DNA of 64,000 nt, taken from the NCBI GenBank assembly GCA_002695905.1, contig NZQM01000151.1, positions 1 through 64,000 on the forward strand, read 5' to 3'. The position numbers were made by a program, and so were the translations under genes. The notes beneath the pieces are model-generated. The model was given only the letters and a program-made list of their open reading frames with translations. It was not told the origin of the DNA and did not search any database. Below are positions 17,026 to 26,362 of the stretch, in pieces. Each line of letters opens with the position of its first letter. Within the stretch, counting starts at the first letter, position 1. This stretch comes from Parvibaculum sp. Its GTDB lineage: Bacteria; Pseudomonadota; Alphaproteobacteria; Parvibaculales; Parvibaculaceae.

Positions 17026-18438
17026 TTATGCTTCTCGGGCTTGTGGCGCAGATGCCCCACCGGTCGACAGCTTGGCAATCAAATCGCCCAGGTCTTCCAG
17101 TTCTGTGAGGTTCATCTTGCCCGCCGACGGTTTCTGGCGCCCTGCGGCTTTCGGCAGGATGGCGTGCTTAAAGCCGAGCTTCTCTGCCTCTTTGAGCCGC
17201 GCTTCCATCTGATTGACCGGGCGAAGGGAACCGGAAAGGGAAATTTCACCGAAGAGAACGGTGTCGGGAGGGATCGACAGGCCTGAAAGGGAAGAGATAA
17301 GGGCGCCAGCCACAGCAAGGTCGGCAGCCGGTTCTCCTATTCGCAGACCGCCGGCCACATTGAGGTAAACGTCCTGGTTTCCGATAGAAAGCCCACAACG
17401 CGCTTCAAGCACAGCCAGCACCATGGAAAGTCGTCCACTATCCCAGCCGATCACCGCGCGTCGTGGGGTGCCGAGGGCGCTTTGTGCGACCAGGGCCTGG
17501 ATTTCGACGAGGACCGGGCGGGTGCCCTCAATGCCGGCAAAGACAGCAGCACCACTTGCTTCCCGGTCGCGTTCGCCGATGAAGAGGGCAGAGGGGTTTT
17601 CGACCTCCATCAGGCCTCCTTCCGCCATTTCGAACACACCGATTTCGTTTGCCGGGCCGAACCGATTCTTCACTGCGCGCAGAATCCGGAAATGGTGACC
17701 GCGCTCGCCTTCGAAATAGAGCACCGTGTCGACCATGTGCTCGACCACTTTAGGTCCAGCAATCTGCCCGTCTTTAGTTACATGGCCGACAATGATCATC
17801 GCCGCGCCGGACTTCTTGGCAAAGCGTGTGAGTTCCTGCGCCGATGCACGAACCTGGCTCACTGTGCCCGGCGCTGACTCAAGAGCATCCGTCCACATCG
17901 TCTGAACGGAATCGATCACAATGGCATCAGGCGTCGGACCGTCTTGTAGGGTCGCAAGAATGTCTCGGAGGTTCGTCTCAGCACCGAGTGACACGGGCGC
18001 GTCATCAAGACCTAACCGTCGCGCGCGCATGCGCACCTGGTCAATCGCTTCCTCGCCGGAAATGTAAACCGCTTCTGCACCGCTGCGGGCAAGGACCGCC
18101 ATTGCTTGCAGGAGGAGTGTGGATTTCCCGATACCCGGGTCGCCACCCACCAGCACGGCTGAGCCAGGGACAAGGCCACCGCCCAGCACACGGTCGAACT
18201 CTTTTAGGCCGGTGGTCCGCCGCGGTGTTTCTGTTGCCTCGCCTTGCAGCGGCACGAGGGCAATCTGACGTCCTTTTTTTGTTGAACTCGCTTTGGCGGG
18301 GCCACCAGCCACGCCGGAGCTTTCGCCAACTTCTTCAGAGATTGTGTTCCACTCGCCGCAGCCATCGCAGCGACCGGCCCAGCGCGGGGTCTGCGCACCG
18401 CAGGATTGACAGACAAATTGACGACGGGCTTTTGCCAC
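17026..18438 (-). CDS. radA: DNA repair protein RadA
   Basis: RecA-like motor that promotes branch migration during homologous recombination. It has an N-terminal C4 zinc finger (Cys10, 13, 24, 27), a Walker A motif GGDPGIGKST (about 98-107), the RadA-specific KNRFG motif (about 257-261) and a C-terminal Lon-protease-like domain (VEIQALVAQSALGTPRRAVIGWD through SGLSIPPDTVLFGEISLSG). The 470-residue length is normal. The start is a GTG with AGGAAG immediately upstream. It precedes cvpA and purF on the same strand. Confidence 0.96.
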   Translation of the reverse strand: MAKARRQFVCQSCGAQTPRWAGRCDGCGEWNTISEEVGESSGVAGGPAKASSTKKGRQIALVPLQGEATETPRRTTGLKEFDRVLGGGLVPGSAVLVGGDPGIGKSTLLLQAMAVLARSGAEAVYISGEEAIDQVRMRARRLGLDDAPVSLGAETNLRDILATLQDGPTPDAIVIDSVQTMWTDALESAPGTVSQVRASAQELTRFAKKSGAAMIIVGHVTKDGQIAGPKVVEHMVDTVLYFEGERGHHFRILRAVKNRFGPANEIGVFEMAEGGLMEVENPSALFIGERDREASGAAVFAGIEGTRPVLVEIQALVAQSALGTPRRAVIGWDSGRLSMVLAVLEARCGLSIGNQDVYLNVAGGLRIGEPAADLAVAGALISSLSGLSIPPDTVLFGEISLSGSLRPVNQMEARLKEAEKLGFKHAILPKAAGRQKPSAGKMNLTELEDLGDLIAKLSTGGASAPQAREA

Positions 18439-18481
18439 GGTCTTCCTTACAGATCGAGAGACGGCGCGTGAGAAACGGCCA

Positions 18482-19273
18482 TCAAGGTTTCAACACATCC
18501 ATCTTGATGGGTCCGTCAGCGCGACCATGAATGAACTGATCCACATATTCATTGCCACTATTGTCGACTTCGTCGCGGGTACCAGCCCAGATGATCTCTC
18601 CCTTATAGATCATCGCAATATAATCGGCGATCTTTCGTGCACTTGCCATGTCATGGGTGATGGAAAGAGCTGTCGCGCCGAGTTTCTGCACACTGTTGAC
18701 GATCAGGTCGTTGATCACGTCAGCCATAATGGGATCAAGGCCTGTCGTGGGCTCGTCGAAAAAGATGATTTCCGGGTCTGTCGCGATGGCACGCGCCAGA
18801 CCAACGCGCTTCTGCATGCCACCCGACAGCTCAGCAGGATAGAGATCGCCAATATCGGTGGTGAGACCAACCTGACCGAGCTTTTCGATCGCAATTTCTT
18901 TCGCGTCTTTGCGTTTCATATTGCGGCCCTGAATGAGGCCGAACGCGACATTCTCCCAGACCGGCAAGCTGTCAAAAAGGGCAGCATTCTGAAACAGCAT
19001 GCCGAATTTTGTGAGGGTCTTTTCACGGTCGGTGGTGGAGAGGCGCGTGACATCTTTGCCATCAACTTTGATGCTGCCTTTTTCTGGGCGGATGATCCCC
19101 AGAATACATTTGAGCATAACGGACTTGCCGCTGCCCGACCCGCCGATCACAACCAGTGACTTGCCTTTAGGCACTGTCAGAGCAAGATCGTGAAGAACCA
19201 CCTTTTGGCCAAAGCGTTTGTGAACGTTCTTCAGCTCAATCTTCACATCTTTTGCCGGTACGGAAATATTCAT
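18482..19273 (-). CDS. mlaF: ABC transporter ATPase of the Mla type (MlaF-like)
   Basis: Cytoplasmic ATPase of the phospholipid transporter that maintains outer-membrane lipid asymmetry. The 263-residue protein shows Walker A GGSGSGKS (about 44-51), the signature LSGGMQKR and Walker B with DEPTTGLDP, typical of MlaF/Ttg2A. It follows the permease gene after a 10-base gap, so the two form a pair. The substrate-binding MlaD-type subunit is not adjacent, so it must be encoded elsewhere if the system is complete. Relatives are annotated simply as toluene-tolerance ABC ATPases. Confidence 0.92.
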   Translation of the reverse strand: MNISVPAKDVKIELKNVHKRFGQKVVLHDLALTVPKGKSLVVIGGSGSGKSVMLKCILGIIRPEKGSIKVDGKDVTRLSTTDREKTLTKFGMLFQNAALFDSLPVWENVAFGLIQGRNMKRKDAKEIAIEKLGQVGLTTDIGDLYPAELSGGMQKRVGLARAIATDPEIIFFDEPTTGLDPIMADVINDLIVNSVQKLGATALSITHDMASARKIADYIAMIYKGEIIWAGTRDEVDNSGNEYVDQFIHGRADGPIKMDVLKP

Positions 19274-19283
19274 GGGGCCAGCC

Positions 19284-20057
19284 TTAAGACGAGAAGAAAA
19301 GCGACGTCATCACATAGTTCGCCGCAAGAATGAGAATAGAGGAGTTCACAACCGCGTTGGTTGTCGCGCGCCCCACGCCCTGAGCGCCGCCCCGGCTATG
19401 GAAACCCTGATAACAGCCCATCATTGCAATGATGAAGCCGAAGACCGAAGATTTGATGAGACCCGATGTCAGATCATCCAGCTCCAAAAAGTCGACGGTG
19501 GTTTTGATGTAGACACCGGCATTGAAATCGAGCGTCTGCGTGCCAACCACGAACCCCCCGAAAATGCCGATCACATCGCCGATGAAGACAAGGGCTGGCA
19601 GTGTAATAACTGCAGCGACGACACGGGGCACGACCAGATATTTGAAAGGGTTGGTCGACAGGGTTGAGAGCGCATCAATCTGTTCAGTGACACGCATGGT
19701 CCCAAGCTCCGCGGCAATGGCCGCTGCTGCGCGCCCGGCGACCATCAGGCCACCCAAAACCGGTCCCAGTTCCCGAGTGATGCCAAGTGCCACAATCGTC
19801 GCAACAATGCTCTCAGAGTTAAACTGGTCGCTGCCATAATAGACTTGCAGGGCCAGCACACCGCCGGTGAAGAATGCCGTAAGGGCAACCACGGGAAGCG
19901 AGAAGTAGCCGATCCGCATCATCTGCTCGCCAATGAGACGCCAGTAGAAGGGTGGACGAAGAATGTGGGTAATCGCTTTCCAGGTGAACACGGAAAGCCG
20001 CCCGGTCTCGCCAAGAGCCGCGATCACAACATTGCCGATTATCGCCAGCGGATTCAA
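19284..20057 (-). CDS. mlaE: Mla-type ABC transporter permease (MlaE-like)
   Basis: Inner-membrane permease partner of the MlaF-like ATPase, of 257 residues. Family patterns include the N-terminal amphipathic stretch, FFTGGVLALQVYYG, ITRELGPVLGGLMVAGRAAAAIAAELGTMRVTEQIDAL and the C-terminal GFIIAMMGCYQGFHSRGGAQGVGRATTNAVV. The start is a TTG seven bases behind GGGAG. It is followed directly by mlaF and lies 33 bases behind alr, so the whole minus-strand block from dnaB may be one transcript. Confidence 0.92.
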   Translation of the reverse strand: MNPLAIIGNVVIAALGETGRLSVFTWKAITHILRPPFYWRLIGEQMMRIGYFSLPVVALTAFFTGGVLALQVYYGSDQFNSESIVATIVALGITRELGPVLGGLMVAGRAAAAIAAELGTMRVTEQIDALSTLSTNPFKYLVVPRVVAAVITLPALVFIGDVIGIFGGFVVGTQTLDFNAGVYIKTTVDFLELDDLTSGLIKSSVFGFIIAMMGCYQGFHSRGGAQGVGRATTNAVVNSSILILAANYVMTSLFFSS

Positions 20058-20090
20058 ACTTATGCTCCCTCTGCCTCAGTCTTAAATCTG

Positions 20091-21260
20091 TCAGTCAGCA
20101 CTGATTCCAACCGATGAAGTGTACGTCCGGTGGTATCGATACCCCAAACGGGTAAGCACTTCGTAACCAATCGTGCCTGCTGCCCGCGCAAGATCCCCCA
20201 CAGTGACGGATTTTCCAATCAATTCTGCGAAAGTTCCCCGTTTCGGCACCTCCGGTGGCAGATCAGTCACATCGACGGTGATCATGTCCATAGAAACCCG
20301 CCCGATGACGGGCGCAGAATGGCCGTCTATCGTCACAGAGACACCGCCGCCATCCTGACTACCAAGCGCTCGGAAATACCCATCGGCATACCCGGCGGCG
20401 ATGGTGGCGAGCCTGGTGGGACGGTGGGCCGTGTAGGTAGCGCCATATCCAACTTGTTCGCCCGCTTCAATGGTTTTGACCTGCATGATGCGGGAAGTGA
20501 GCGTCACGACTGGATGAAAGGGGTGGCCCGGATTAGGAAAGGGATTGGTGCCGTAAAGGCCAATCCCGAGTCGGACAAGATCGTAGTGAAACTGAGGGCC
20601 AAGCAGGATGCCTGCTGTGTTGGCAAGACTGGCAGGCGCTTCTGGGAGCCGAGGACGCAACTGGTCAAACAGACCCCGCTGTTCATCGTTTAAGGGATGA
20701 TCTGCATCGTCTGCGCAGGCCAGATGGCTCATCACCAGGTCGGTCTCAAATGAGGCCGCGAGATCTGTCACCGCGCCAAGATCGTGGAACTGAACTCCCA
20801 GACGGCGAATGCCTGTGTCTGCATGAAGTGCTGCCGACAGGGGTCCGGTCTGTCCACAATAAGCAGCCCAATCACGCACTTCTTCCAGGCTCGAGAGGCA
20901 GGGGCGAAGGTCTTCTGCTTCGAAAAGGCGTTCGGACCCTTCGTAAAGGCCGTTCAGCACATAAATTGTCGCCTTGGGGAGAAGCGACCGAAGCTCTGCA
21001 CCTTCCAAGGCAGTGGCGACAAAGAAGGTTGAACAGCCCGCTTGTGAAAGTGTGCGGGCAACGGGCACCAGCCCGAGCCCATATCCATCTGCTTTCACGC
21101 AAGCACTCACTTCGGCAGATGTTTCTGATCGGATCAGCCGATAATTTTCCGCGATCGCATCCAGATTGATGTTGAGAGTTCCACTGGATGCAGCCGTACG
21201 GGCGCTTTCCATCTCATCAGCTCCGAATCCCTGAGGAGTGCTGTCGGACGGCAAAATCAC
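20091..21260 (-). CDS. alr: Alanine racemase
   Basis: Makes D-alanine for peptidoglycan using pyridoxal phosphate. The PLP lysine lies in ACVKADGYGLG near residue 57, and the second catalytic tyrosine is in VGYGATY in the C-terminal part, followed by AGYADGYFRALG. The 389-residue length includes a short N-terminal extension. The track start is a GTG that begins immediately after the dnaB stop codon (zero spacing), and an internal Met at 17 is an alternative. Direct abutment with dnaB implies translational coupling. Confidence 0.94.
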   Translation of the reverse strand: MILPSDSTPQGFGADEMESARTAASSGTLNINLDAIAENYRLIRSETSAEVSACVKADGYGLGLVPVARTLSQAGCSTFFVATALEGAELRSLLPKATIYVLNGLYEGSERLFEAEDLRPCLSSLEEVRDWAAYCGQTGPLSAALHADTGIRRLGVQFHDLGAVTDLAASFETDLVMSHLACADDADHPLNDEQRGLFDQLRPRLPEAPASLANTAGILLGPQFHYDLVRLGIGLYGTNPFPNPGHPFHPVVTLTSRIMQVKTIEAGEQVGYGATYTAHRPTRLATIAAGYADGYFRALGSQDGGGVSVTIDGHSAPVIGRVSMDMITVDVTDLPPEVPKRGTFAELIGKSVTVGDLARAAGTIGYEVLTRLGYRYHRTYTSSVGISAD

Positions 21261-22754
21261 TCACTCCATATAGTCGGGGAGACGATCACTGTCCGCCAGG
21301 TCGCTAAAGCGCGTGATCTCCGCTTCAAACTGCAGGCGCACCGTGCCGGTTGGACCGTGACGTTGCTTACCGATAATGACTTCGGCCTTGCCAAAGACCT
21401 GTTCCATGTCGGTCTGCCATTGAAGATGTTCAGGCGTGCCCTCAGAAGGCTCGCGGCGGGAGACGTAATATTCTTCTCGGAACACAAAGGTCACGACGTC
21501 CGCATCCTGCTCGATCGATCCAGATTCACGCAGGTCAGAGAGTTGCGGGCGTTTATCATCCCGCGACTCAACCTGACGCGACAATTGCGAGAGCGCCATG
21601 ATCGGAACATTAAGCTCTTTCGCCAGCGCCTTGAGCCCGGTGGTGATTTCCGTCACTTCCTGCACGCGGTTATCGCTCGACTTGCCAGAGCCTGAAAGCA
21701 GCTGAATATAATCGACCACGATCAGGCCAAGCCCGCGTTGTCGCTTAAGCTTCCGCGCCCGTGCAGCCAGAGAGGCGATGTTGAGACCACCCGTATCGTC
21801 AATATAGAGCGGGATACCCTCAAGTGCCCGGCTGGCATCAACGAACTGATGCCATTCATTCTCGTCAATCTTACCACGCCTGATTTTGCCAGACGGCACA
21901 CGCGACTGTTCGGCCAAAAGGCGGGTAGCCAATTGCTCCGATGACATCTCAAGGGAAAAGAAGCCGACAATAGCGCCGTCTTTTACCTCAACCGTGCCGT
22001 CCGTGTGGTGCTCCGCCTTGTAGTTCTTCGCCACGTTAAACGCGATGTTGGTGGCAAGCGCCGTCTTGCCCATAGAGGGGCGCCCGGCAACAATGATTAA
22101 ATCAGAAGGCTGGAGCCCGCCCATCTGCTCATCAAGATCCCGCAATCCGGTAGAGATACCTGAGAGGCCACCATCGCGTTCATAGGCCGCGGCGGCCATG
22201 TCCACGGCCATCCGCATCGAATCCGAGAAACTCTGAAAGCCGCCCTCATATTTGCCTTTTTCCGCGAGGCTGTAGAGCGACTGCTCGGCATCCATGATCT
22301 GAGCGGATGGTGGATCATCAACACTTGCGTCAAAGGCCCGGTTGTGAATCTCCTCGCCAACCCGAATGAGATCGCGGCGCACCGCCAGATCATAAATTGT
22401 ACGGCCATACTCAGCGACATTGATAATCGTCGTTGCGGCACCAGCAAGACGCGCGAGGTACTGCGCGCCGCCGACGTCCTGCAGCGCTTCATCCTGATCG
22501 AAATAGCTTTTGAGCGTGACAGGCGTGGCGATGTGGCCGCCAGAAATCAGCTTCGACACTGCCTCGAATATGCGGGCGTGAAGAGGCTCATAAAAGTGAG
22601 CAACTTCCAGAAAGGAGGCGATGCGATCAAACGAATCATTATTGATCAGGATTGCACCAAGCAATGCCTGTTCCGCCTCGATATTGTGAGGCGCGACGCG
22701 ATATTCTTCGTCACCAGTTACTGGCTCGTCATATGCAGGCAGCGTGCTTTCCAT
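21261..22754 (-). CDS. dnaB: Replicative DNA helicase
   Basis: Hexameric helicase that unwinds DNA at the replication fork. The 497-residue protein has the N-terminal primase-interaction domain (VAPHNIEAEQALLGAIL), the RecA-like motor with Walker A GRPSMGKTA (about 224-232), and the downstream motifs IVVDYIQLLSG, SQLSRQVE and the arginine-finger region LSDLRESGSIEQDADVV. A short insert (AEHHTDGTVEVKDGAIVG) follows the Walker region, as in many alphaproteobacterial DnaB proteins. No intein is present. The start ATG lies only one base behind GGAGG, which is closer than usual. Confidence 0.97.
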   Translation of the reverse strand: MESTLPAYDEPVTGDEEYRVAPHNIEAEQALLGAILINNDSFDRIASFLEVAHFYEPLHARIFEAVSKLISGGHIATPVTLKSYFDQDEALQDVGGAQYLARLAGAATTIINVAEYGRTIYDLAVRRDLIRVGEEIHNRAFDASVDDPPSAQIMDAEQSLYSLAEKGKYEGGFQSFSDSMRMAVDMAAAAYERDGGLSGISTGLRDLDEQMGGLQPSDLIIVAGRPSMGKTALATNIAFNVAKNYKAEHHTDGTVEVKDGAIVGFFSLEMSSEQLATRLLAEQSRVPSGKIRRGKIDENEWHQFVDASRALEGIPLYIDDTGGLNIASLAARARKLKRQRGLGLIVVDYIQLLSGSGKSSDNRVQEVTEITTGLKALAKELNVPIMALSQLSRQVESRDDKRPQLSDLRESGSIEQDADVVTFVFREEYYVSRREPSEGTPEHLQWQTDMEQVFGKAEVIIGKQRHGPTGTVRLQFEAEITRFSDLADSDRLPDYME

Positions 22755-22875
22755 GCCTCCGTTTTACGTCAATGAACGGAGCCACGGAAGCGAACGGTTG
22801 CGATTCGCGAAACTATTTTCGCTGCCTGTGGAAAACGGGGACAATTTTAGGCATTGGTTCTAGATCGCTAAGCAG

Positions 22876-24117
22876 TCAACCGCCCGAAACACTTTTTTCC
22901 TGGACAAGTGGATCGTAATGGTCTCGTTCCCAATCGGAGATGTAGTCGCGGGTGAGGGGGAGAGCATCAATTTCCCGGGTGAGTTGGAATTGAAACACCA
23001 CCATGCCTTCGTGGCGAAATGACGTCTCTGAACCGGCGAGATAAAATTCCCACATACGCGCGAACTGTTCGTCGTAGAGGGCGACAGCATCATCCCAGCG
23101 TGCGAGGAAGCGGTTGCGCCAATGTCGTAGCGTCGATGCATAGTGCAGCCGCAAGACTTCAAGGTCATTCAGGAGCAATTGTTGCCGCTCCAGTGTTGGG
23201 GCGACTTCACTCAGCGCCGGAATGTACCCGCCGGGGAAAATGTATTTAGCGATCCAGGGGTTTGTGGCACCTGGCTCATCCAAACGCCCGATCGTGTGAA
23301 TGAGGGCAATGCCATTGGGTTTGAGAAGCGCGTGAAGCTTGGTTGCAAACTCATCATAATGATGCACGCCGACATGCTCATACATGCCCACGGACACAAT
23401 TCGATCAAATGTTTCCTCGACCTCGCGATAGTCCTGAAGGCGAAACTTCACACGATCTGAGAGACCGGCAAGAGCGGCTCTTTCAGTCGCGATTTTATGC
23501 TGTTCTTCGCTCAACGTGACGCCGGTTACGCGAGCTCCGGTCTCCCGCGCGATGTAAAGGGCCATGCCGCCCCAGCCGCAGCCTATGTCCAGAACATGGG
23601 TCTCTGGGGAGAGGTTCAGTTTCGCCGCAATATGGCGCTTCTTGGCAAGCTGGGCCGCCTCCAGGCTCATGTCAGGCGTCTCAAAATAGGCGCAGGAATA
23701 TTGCTTGTCTGTATCCAGGAAGAGGTCATAGAGCCCCGCATCAAGGTCATAATGGTGGGCGACATTTGCTTGCGCTTTGCCGACCGGATTGAACTGATCA
23801 ATCCGCCGCTTGGCCCGCCTGATGCGTCCAACGAGTTTCGCGAGCGGATGGGCCCAGGCGATGCCGACATTTGAGAGGATAATGTCCAGTGCATCATAGA
23901 TGCGCGCAGGAGCGTCTATGGTGAGAGTCCCATCCATATAAGCCTCGCCAAGCTTCAGATAGGGGTTAAGTCCAAGCTGCCATTCAAGTTTCTTTTTGTG
24001 GAGTCGGATGGTGACGGGCGTGCCGGAGCCGTCACCAAAATGGCGAGCATTGCCCGACGCATCGACCACCGTCAGGTTGCCGTGTGAAATCAATCGATCG
24101 AGTACAAACGCAAACAT
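22876..24117 (-). CDS. cfa: Cyclopropane-fatty-acyl-phospholipid synthase family protein
   Basis: SAM-dependent enzyme that adds a methylene bridge to unsaturated acyl chains of membrane phospholipids. The start at 24117 (MFAFVLDRLISHGN) is chosen because AGGAGG lies six bases before it; the track start 24159 has no such site. The protein (about 413 residues) shows the SAM motif VLDIGCGWGGMALYIA, GVTLSEEQHKIA, VSVGMYEHVG and FPGGYIPAL, all standard for CFA synthases. It is a single-gene unit between dnaB and rplI. Distinguishing a true CFA synthase from a related fatty-acid methyltransferase would need substrate data. Confidence 0.92.
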   Translation of the reverse strand: MFAFVLDRLISHGNLTVVDASGNARHFGDGSGTPVTIRLHKKKLEWQLGLNPYLKLGEAYMDGTLTIDAPARIYDALDIILSNVGIAWAHPLAKLVGRIRRAKRRIDQFNPVGKAQANVAHHYDLDAGLYDLFLDTDKQYSCAYFETPDMSLEAAQLAKKRHIAAKLNLSPETHVLDIGCGWGGMALYIARETGARVTGVTLSEEQHKIATERAALAGLSDRVKFRLQDYREVEETFDRIVSVGMYEHVGVHHYDEFATKLHALLKPNGIALIHTIGRLDEPGATNPWIAKYIFPGGYIPALSEVAPTLERQQLLLNDLEVLRLHYASTLRHWRNRFLARWDDAVALYDEQFARMWEFYLAGSETSFRHEGMVVFQFQLTREIDALPLTRDYISDWERDHYDPLVQEKSVSGG

Positions 24118-24299
24118 GTTTCGCCTCCTGAATTTCAGGTGGCCGACAGCGCTTTCCACTTATTTAGCTGCCGAATGTCATTTGCAAGGCGCCAGTCATA
24201 TGATTGCTGACCTGCGCCCCTAAACGACGAACCACTGGGACTCTTATTGAAGGGCGAATTTCTTCTTAGATCAAGACTGCGGCTCGACTCTCAGGCAAC

Positions 24300-24325
24300 A
24301 AAAAAAAGGGCGCCAAAGCGCCCTT
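24300..24325 (-). terminator. Intrinsic terminator of the ribosomal-protein operon
   Basis: Read on the minus strand, GGGCGC-TTTG-GCGCCC is followed by eight T residues, 26 bases past the rplI stop codon. The stem can extend by AA/TT pairs. It is a textbook rho-independent terminator. Confidence 0.93.
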
Positions 24326-24351
24326 CTTCAAACAGGTAGACCGAAAGATGT

Positions 24352-24972
24352 TTATTCAGCAGGCTTTTCAGCTTCATCTTCCGCCGATGCGTCAGCTTCT
24401 TCGGCTGCATCACCTTCGAGCTCCGGTGCTGCATCTTCTTCGAAGAATTCACTGGCATCCAACTCGTCGTCATCATCTTCGTTCATGGCGTTGATGTCTT
24501 CGCCGCGTGCCTGCGCTTCAGCTTCTTCCTCTGTGCGCGCAACATTCACAACAACAGTCGATGTCACCTCTGGGTGAAGCTTCACAGCAACATCATAAAG
24601 GCCGAGCGTTTTGATTGGTGCCGCAAGGATGACCTGACCACGTGCGACAGAGAAACCGCCTTCGGTCAAACCTTCTGCAATATCGCGAGGAGATACAGAG
24701 CCGTACAGCTGACCTGTTTCCCCAGCCTGGCGGATCACAATAATAGAATAGCCTTCAAGCTTTTCATGAACCGCTTCCGCTTCTTTCTTCAGCTCAAGAT
24801 TGCGAGCTTCCAGCTGAGCGCGATCTGCTTCAAAGCGTGAGAGGTTGTCTTTGTTGGCGCGCAATGCTTTGCCACGTGGCAGCAGGAAGTTGCGGGCATA
24901 CCCGTCTTTGACCTGAACCACATCGCCCATCTGTCCGAGCTTTTCAATTCGCTCCAGAAGAACCACTTCCAT
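24352..24972 (-). CDS. rplI: 50S ribosomal protein L9
   Basis: Large-subunit protein bound to 23S rRNA. The N-terminal domain ([36 protein letters not shown]) and the long linking helix are canonical, and the C-terminal domain ends near residue 147. A further roughly 60 residues form a very acidic tail ([31 protein letters not shown]). E. coli L9 is about 149 residues, so the tail is an addition of the kind seen in Alphaproteobacteria. AAGGAG precedes the ATG, which overlaps the DUF2232 stop by one base (TAATG). Confidence 0.97.
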   Translation of the reverse strand: MEVVLLERIEKLGQMGDVVQVKDGYARNFLLPRGKALRANKDNLSRFEADRAQLEARNLELKKEAEAVHEKLEGYSIIVIRQAGETGQLYGSVSPRDIAEGLTEGGFSVARGQVILAAPIKTLGLYDVAVKLHPEVTSTVVVNVARTEEEAEAQARGEDINAMNEDDDDELDASEFFEEDAAPELEGDAAEEADASAEDEAEKPAE

Positions 24973-26036
24973 TAACTTATCTCCTTGCCCGTCGGGGCCT
25001 CAGATTGTGCGAACCGGGCGCGCAAGGCAGCCCAGGGTTCCGCGAGTCCGATCAGGCAGACCGGTACGATCAGCCATCCGGTAAAAATCAGCAAAACATA
25101 AAAAACGCCCAGAAGTGCGATCCGGGCCGTCCAAGCGCGCGAAATAGCATGGATTACCGCCAGACCCAACAGAAAATATGGGACAAGCAGTGCAATCATG
25201 ATCGCACCCCCTAATTGAGCCGCAGAACCAGGGATGAGCGACAGGATCAGCGCTGCCAGAAAGAGGGCCAGGAGGAAAGGGGGATACTCAATGTCCAGCA
25301 ACGTTGGCGTTGGCCGCAGATTGTGGCCGGCGCGCGCCAGAATGACCTGAGCAAGCCACATATTCCCCAAATTGAGCAGGCTCCAGGCCATAACCACAAA
25401 GGCGGGCAGCGCGATCACGATCAGGCTGAGGATGCGCTCAGGATCTGCGCTGAGGCCAAGGTCTCTGAGCCCCGCTTCAATAGCGCGCCCCTCAATGAGA
25501 TCTTCAGCCAGAAGCATCCTGAGGGCGCCTTCAAGGCCTCCCTCAACACCCATGGCCATTGTTGAGAGGCCGGAGACAACCAGGACACCGACGGCAATGA
25601 GGGCGGTCCAGACAGCCAGTGCGCCTGCGGGATACCATTCAGTAACGGCCGGTTTTTCGGCTTCTTCGGCGGCGGGGGAGTCTGTTTCCGGCGTTTCTCC
25701 TTTGCGCGCCAAACGAGCGGCTTCCGCCGGTGTTAAGCGCGGAGCGGTCTCTAGATGGTGAAGGAGGGCGAGATGGACGAGCCAAGCAGGTGCCAGACCG
25801 TCTGCGACAAGAAACACCAGTCCGGCTGTAAAGCTGGATGTGGATGAGAGAACGATAAAGCCTGTCACCGCAGCGATGAGGGCCGATCTGGCCCCCCAGC
25901 CAAGCCCTGCCAGGAATACGGGAAGGGCCGCAAAAAAAAGCGGAAGCCCTAGAATGGGCGAGCCGACTCCGGCTGTCAGAAACAGCAACGCCCCGATAAG
26001 ACCGGCCCCAACACCGATGGCCCAATATGGCGGCAT
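24972..26036 (-). CDS. DUF2232 family membrane protein
   Basis: A 354-residue inner-membrane protein with about eight to nine hydrophobic segments, starting with the pattern [42 protein letters not shown] charged cytoplasmic loop ([29 protein letters not shown]) separates the first group of helices from the rest. DUF2232 proteins are regularly encoded between rpsR and rplI in Alphaproteobacteria, and their function is unknown. A strong terminator sits between rpsR and this gene, so expression depends on readthrough or a separate promoter. It is coupled to rplI by a one-base overlap. Confidence 0.88.
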   Translation of the reverse strand: MPPYWAIGVGAGLIGALLFLTAGVGSPILGLPLFFAALPVFLAGLGWGARSALIAAVTGFIVLSSTSSFTAGLVFLVADGLAPAWLVHLALLHHLETAPRLTPAEAARLARKGETPETDSPAAEEAEKPAVTEWYPAGALAVWTALIAVGVLVVSGLSTMAMGVEGGLEGALRMLLAEDLIEGRAIEAGLRDLGLSADPERILSLIVIALPAFVVMAWSLLNLGNMWLAQVILARAGHNLRPTPTLLDIEYPPFLLALFLAALILSLIPGSAAQLGGAIMIALLVPYFLLGLAVIHAISRAWTARIALLGVFYVLLIFTGWLIVPVCLIGLAEPWAALRARFAQSEAPTGKEIS

Positions 26037-26068
26037 GGGAAGATCTCCGAGGCGATTACGAAACGTCG

Positions 26069-26108
26069 AAAAAAAAGGTCGGGCAGAGGCGGTGCCGTCT
26101 GCCCGACC
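26069..26108 (-). terminator. Strong intrinsic terminator between rpsR and DUF2232
   Basis: On the minus strand an 11-base perfect stem, GGTCGGGCAGA/TCTGCCCGACC with a 10-base loop, is followed by eight T residues. It starts nine bases past the rpsR stop, inside what is usually one operon, so it probably lowers rather than abolishes expression of DUF2232 and rplI. Confidence 0.9.
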
Positions 26109-26116
26109 GGGAAATT

Positions 26117-26362
26117 TTAGCTGATCAGGTAAGGCAGCAGGCCGAGAAAGCGGGCGCGCTTAATCGCACGGGCAAGCTCACGCTGCTTCTTGGCTGATAC
26201 GGCAGTGATCCGGCTTGGCACGATCTTGCCGCGCTCAGACACATAACGCTGCAGCAGTTTCGTGTCCTTATAGTCGATCTTTGGCGCATTGGAGCCAGAG
26301 AAAGGACATGTCTTACGGCGACGGAAGAAAGGCCGACGAGCGGCTGTTTGTGGGACACTCAT
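26117..26362 (-). CDS. rpsR: 30S ribosomal protein S18
   Basis: Small-subunit protein that pairs with S6 on the platform. The 81-residue sequence is canonical: [65 protein letters not shown]. The single Cys lies in a KTCPF motif without a full zinc-ribbon set. Its ATG overlaps the rpsF stop (ATGA), so the partners are translated in a coupled way. Confidence 0.98.
   Translation of the reverse strand: MSVPQTAARRPFFRRRKTCPFSGSNAPKIDYKDTKLLQRYVSERGKIVPSRITAVSAKKQRELARAIKRARFLGLLPYLIS

Noticed and set aside
18527-19159. Plus-strand ORF of 210 residues opposite mlaF
   Set aside because: Antisense shadow of mlaF, whose motifs are complete.
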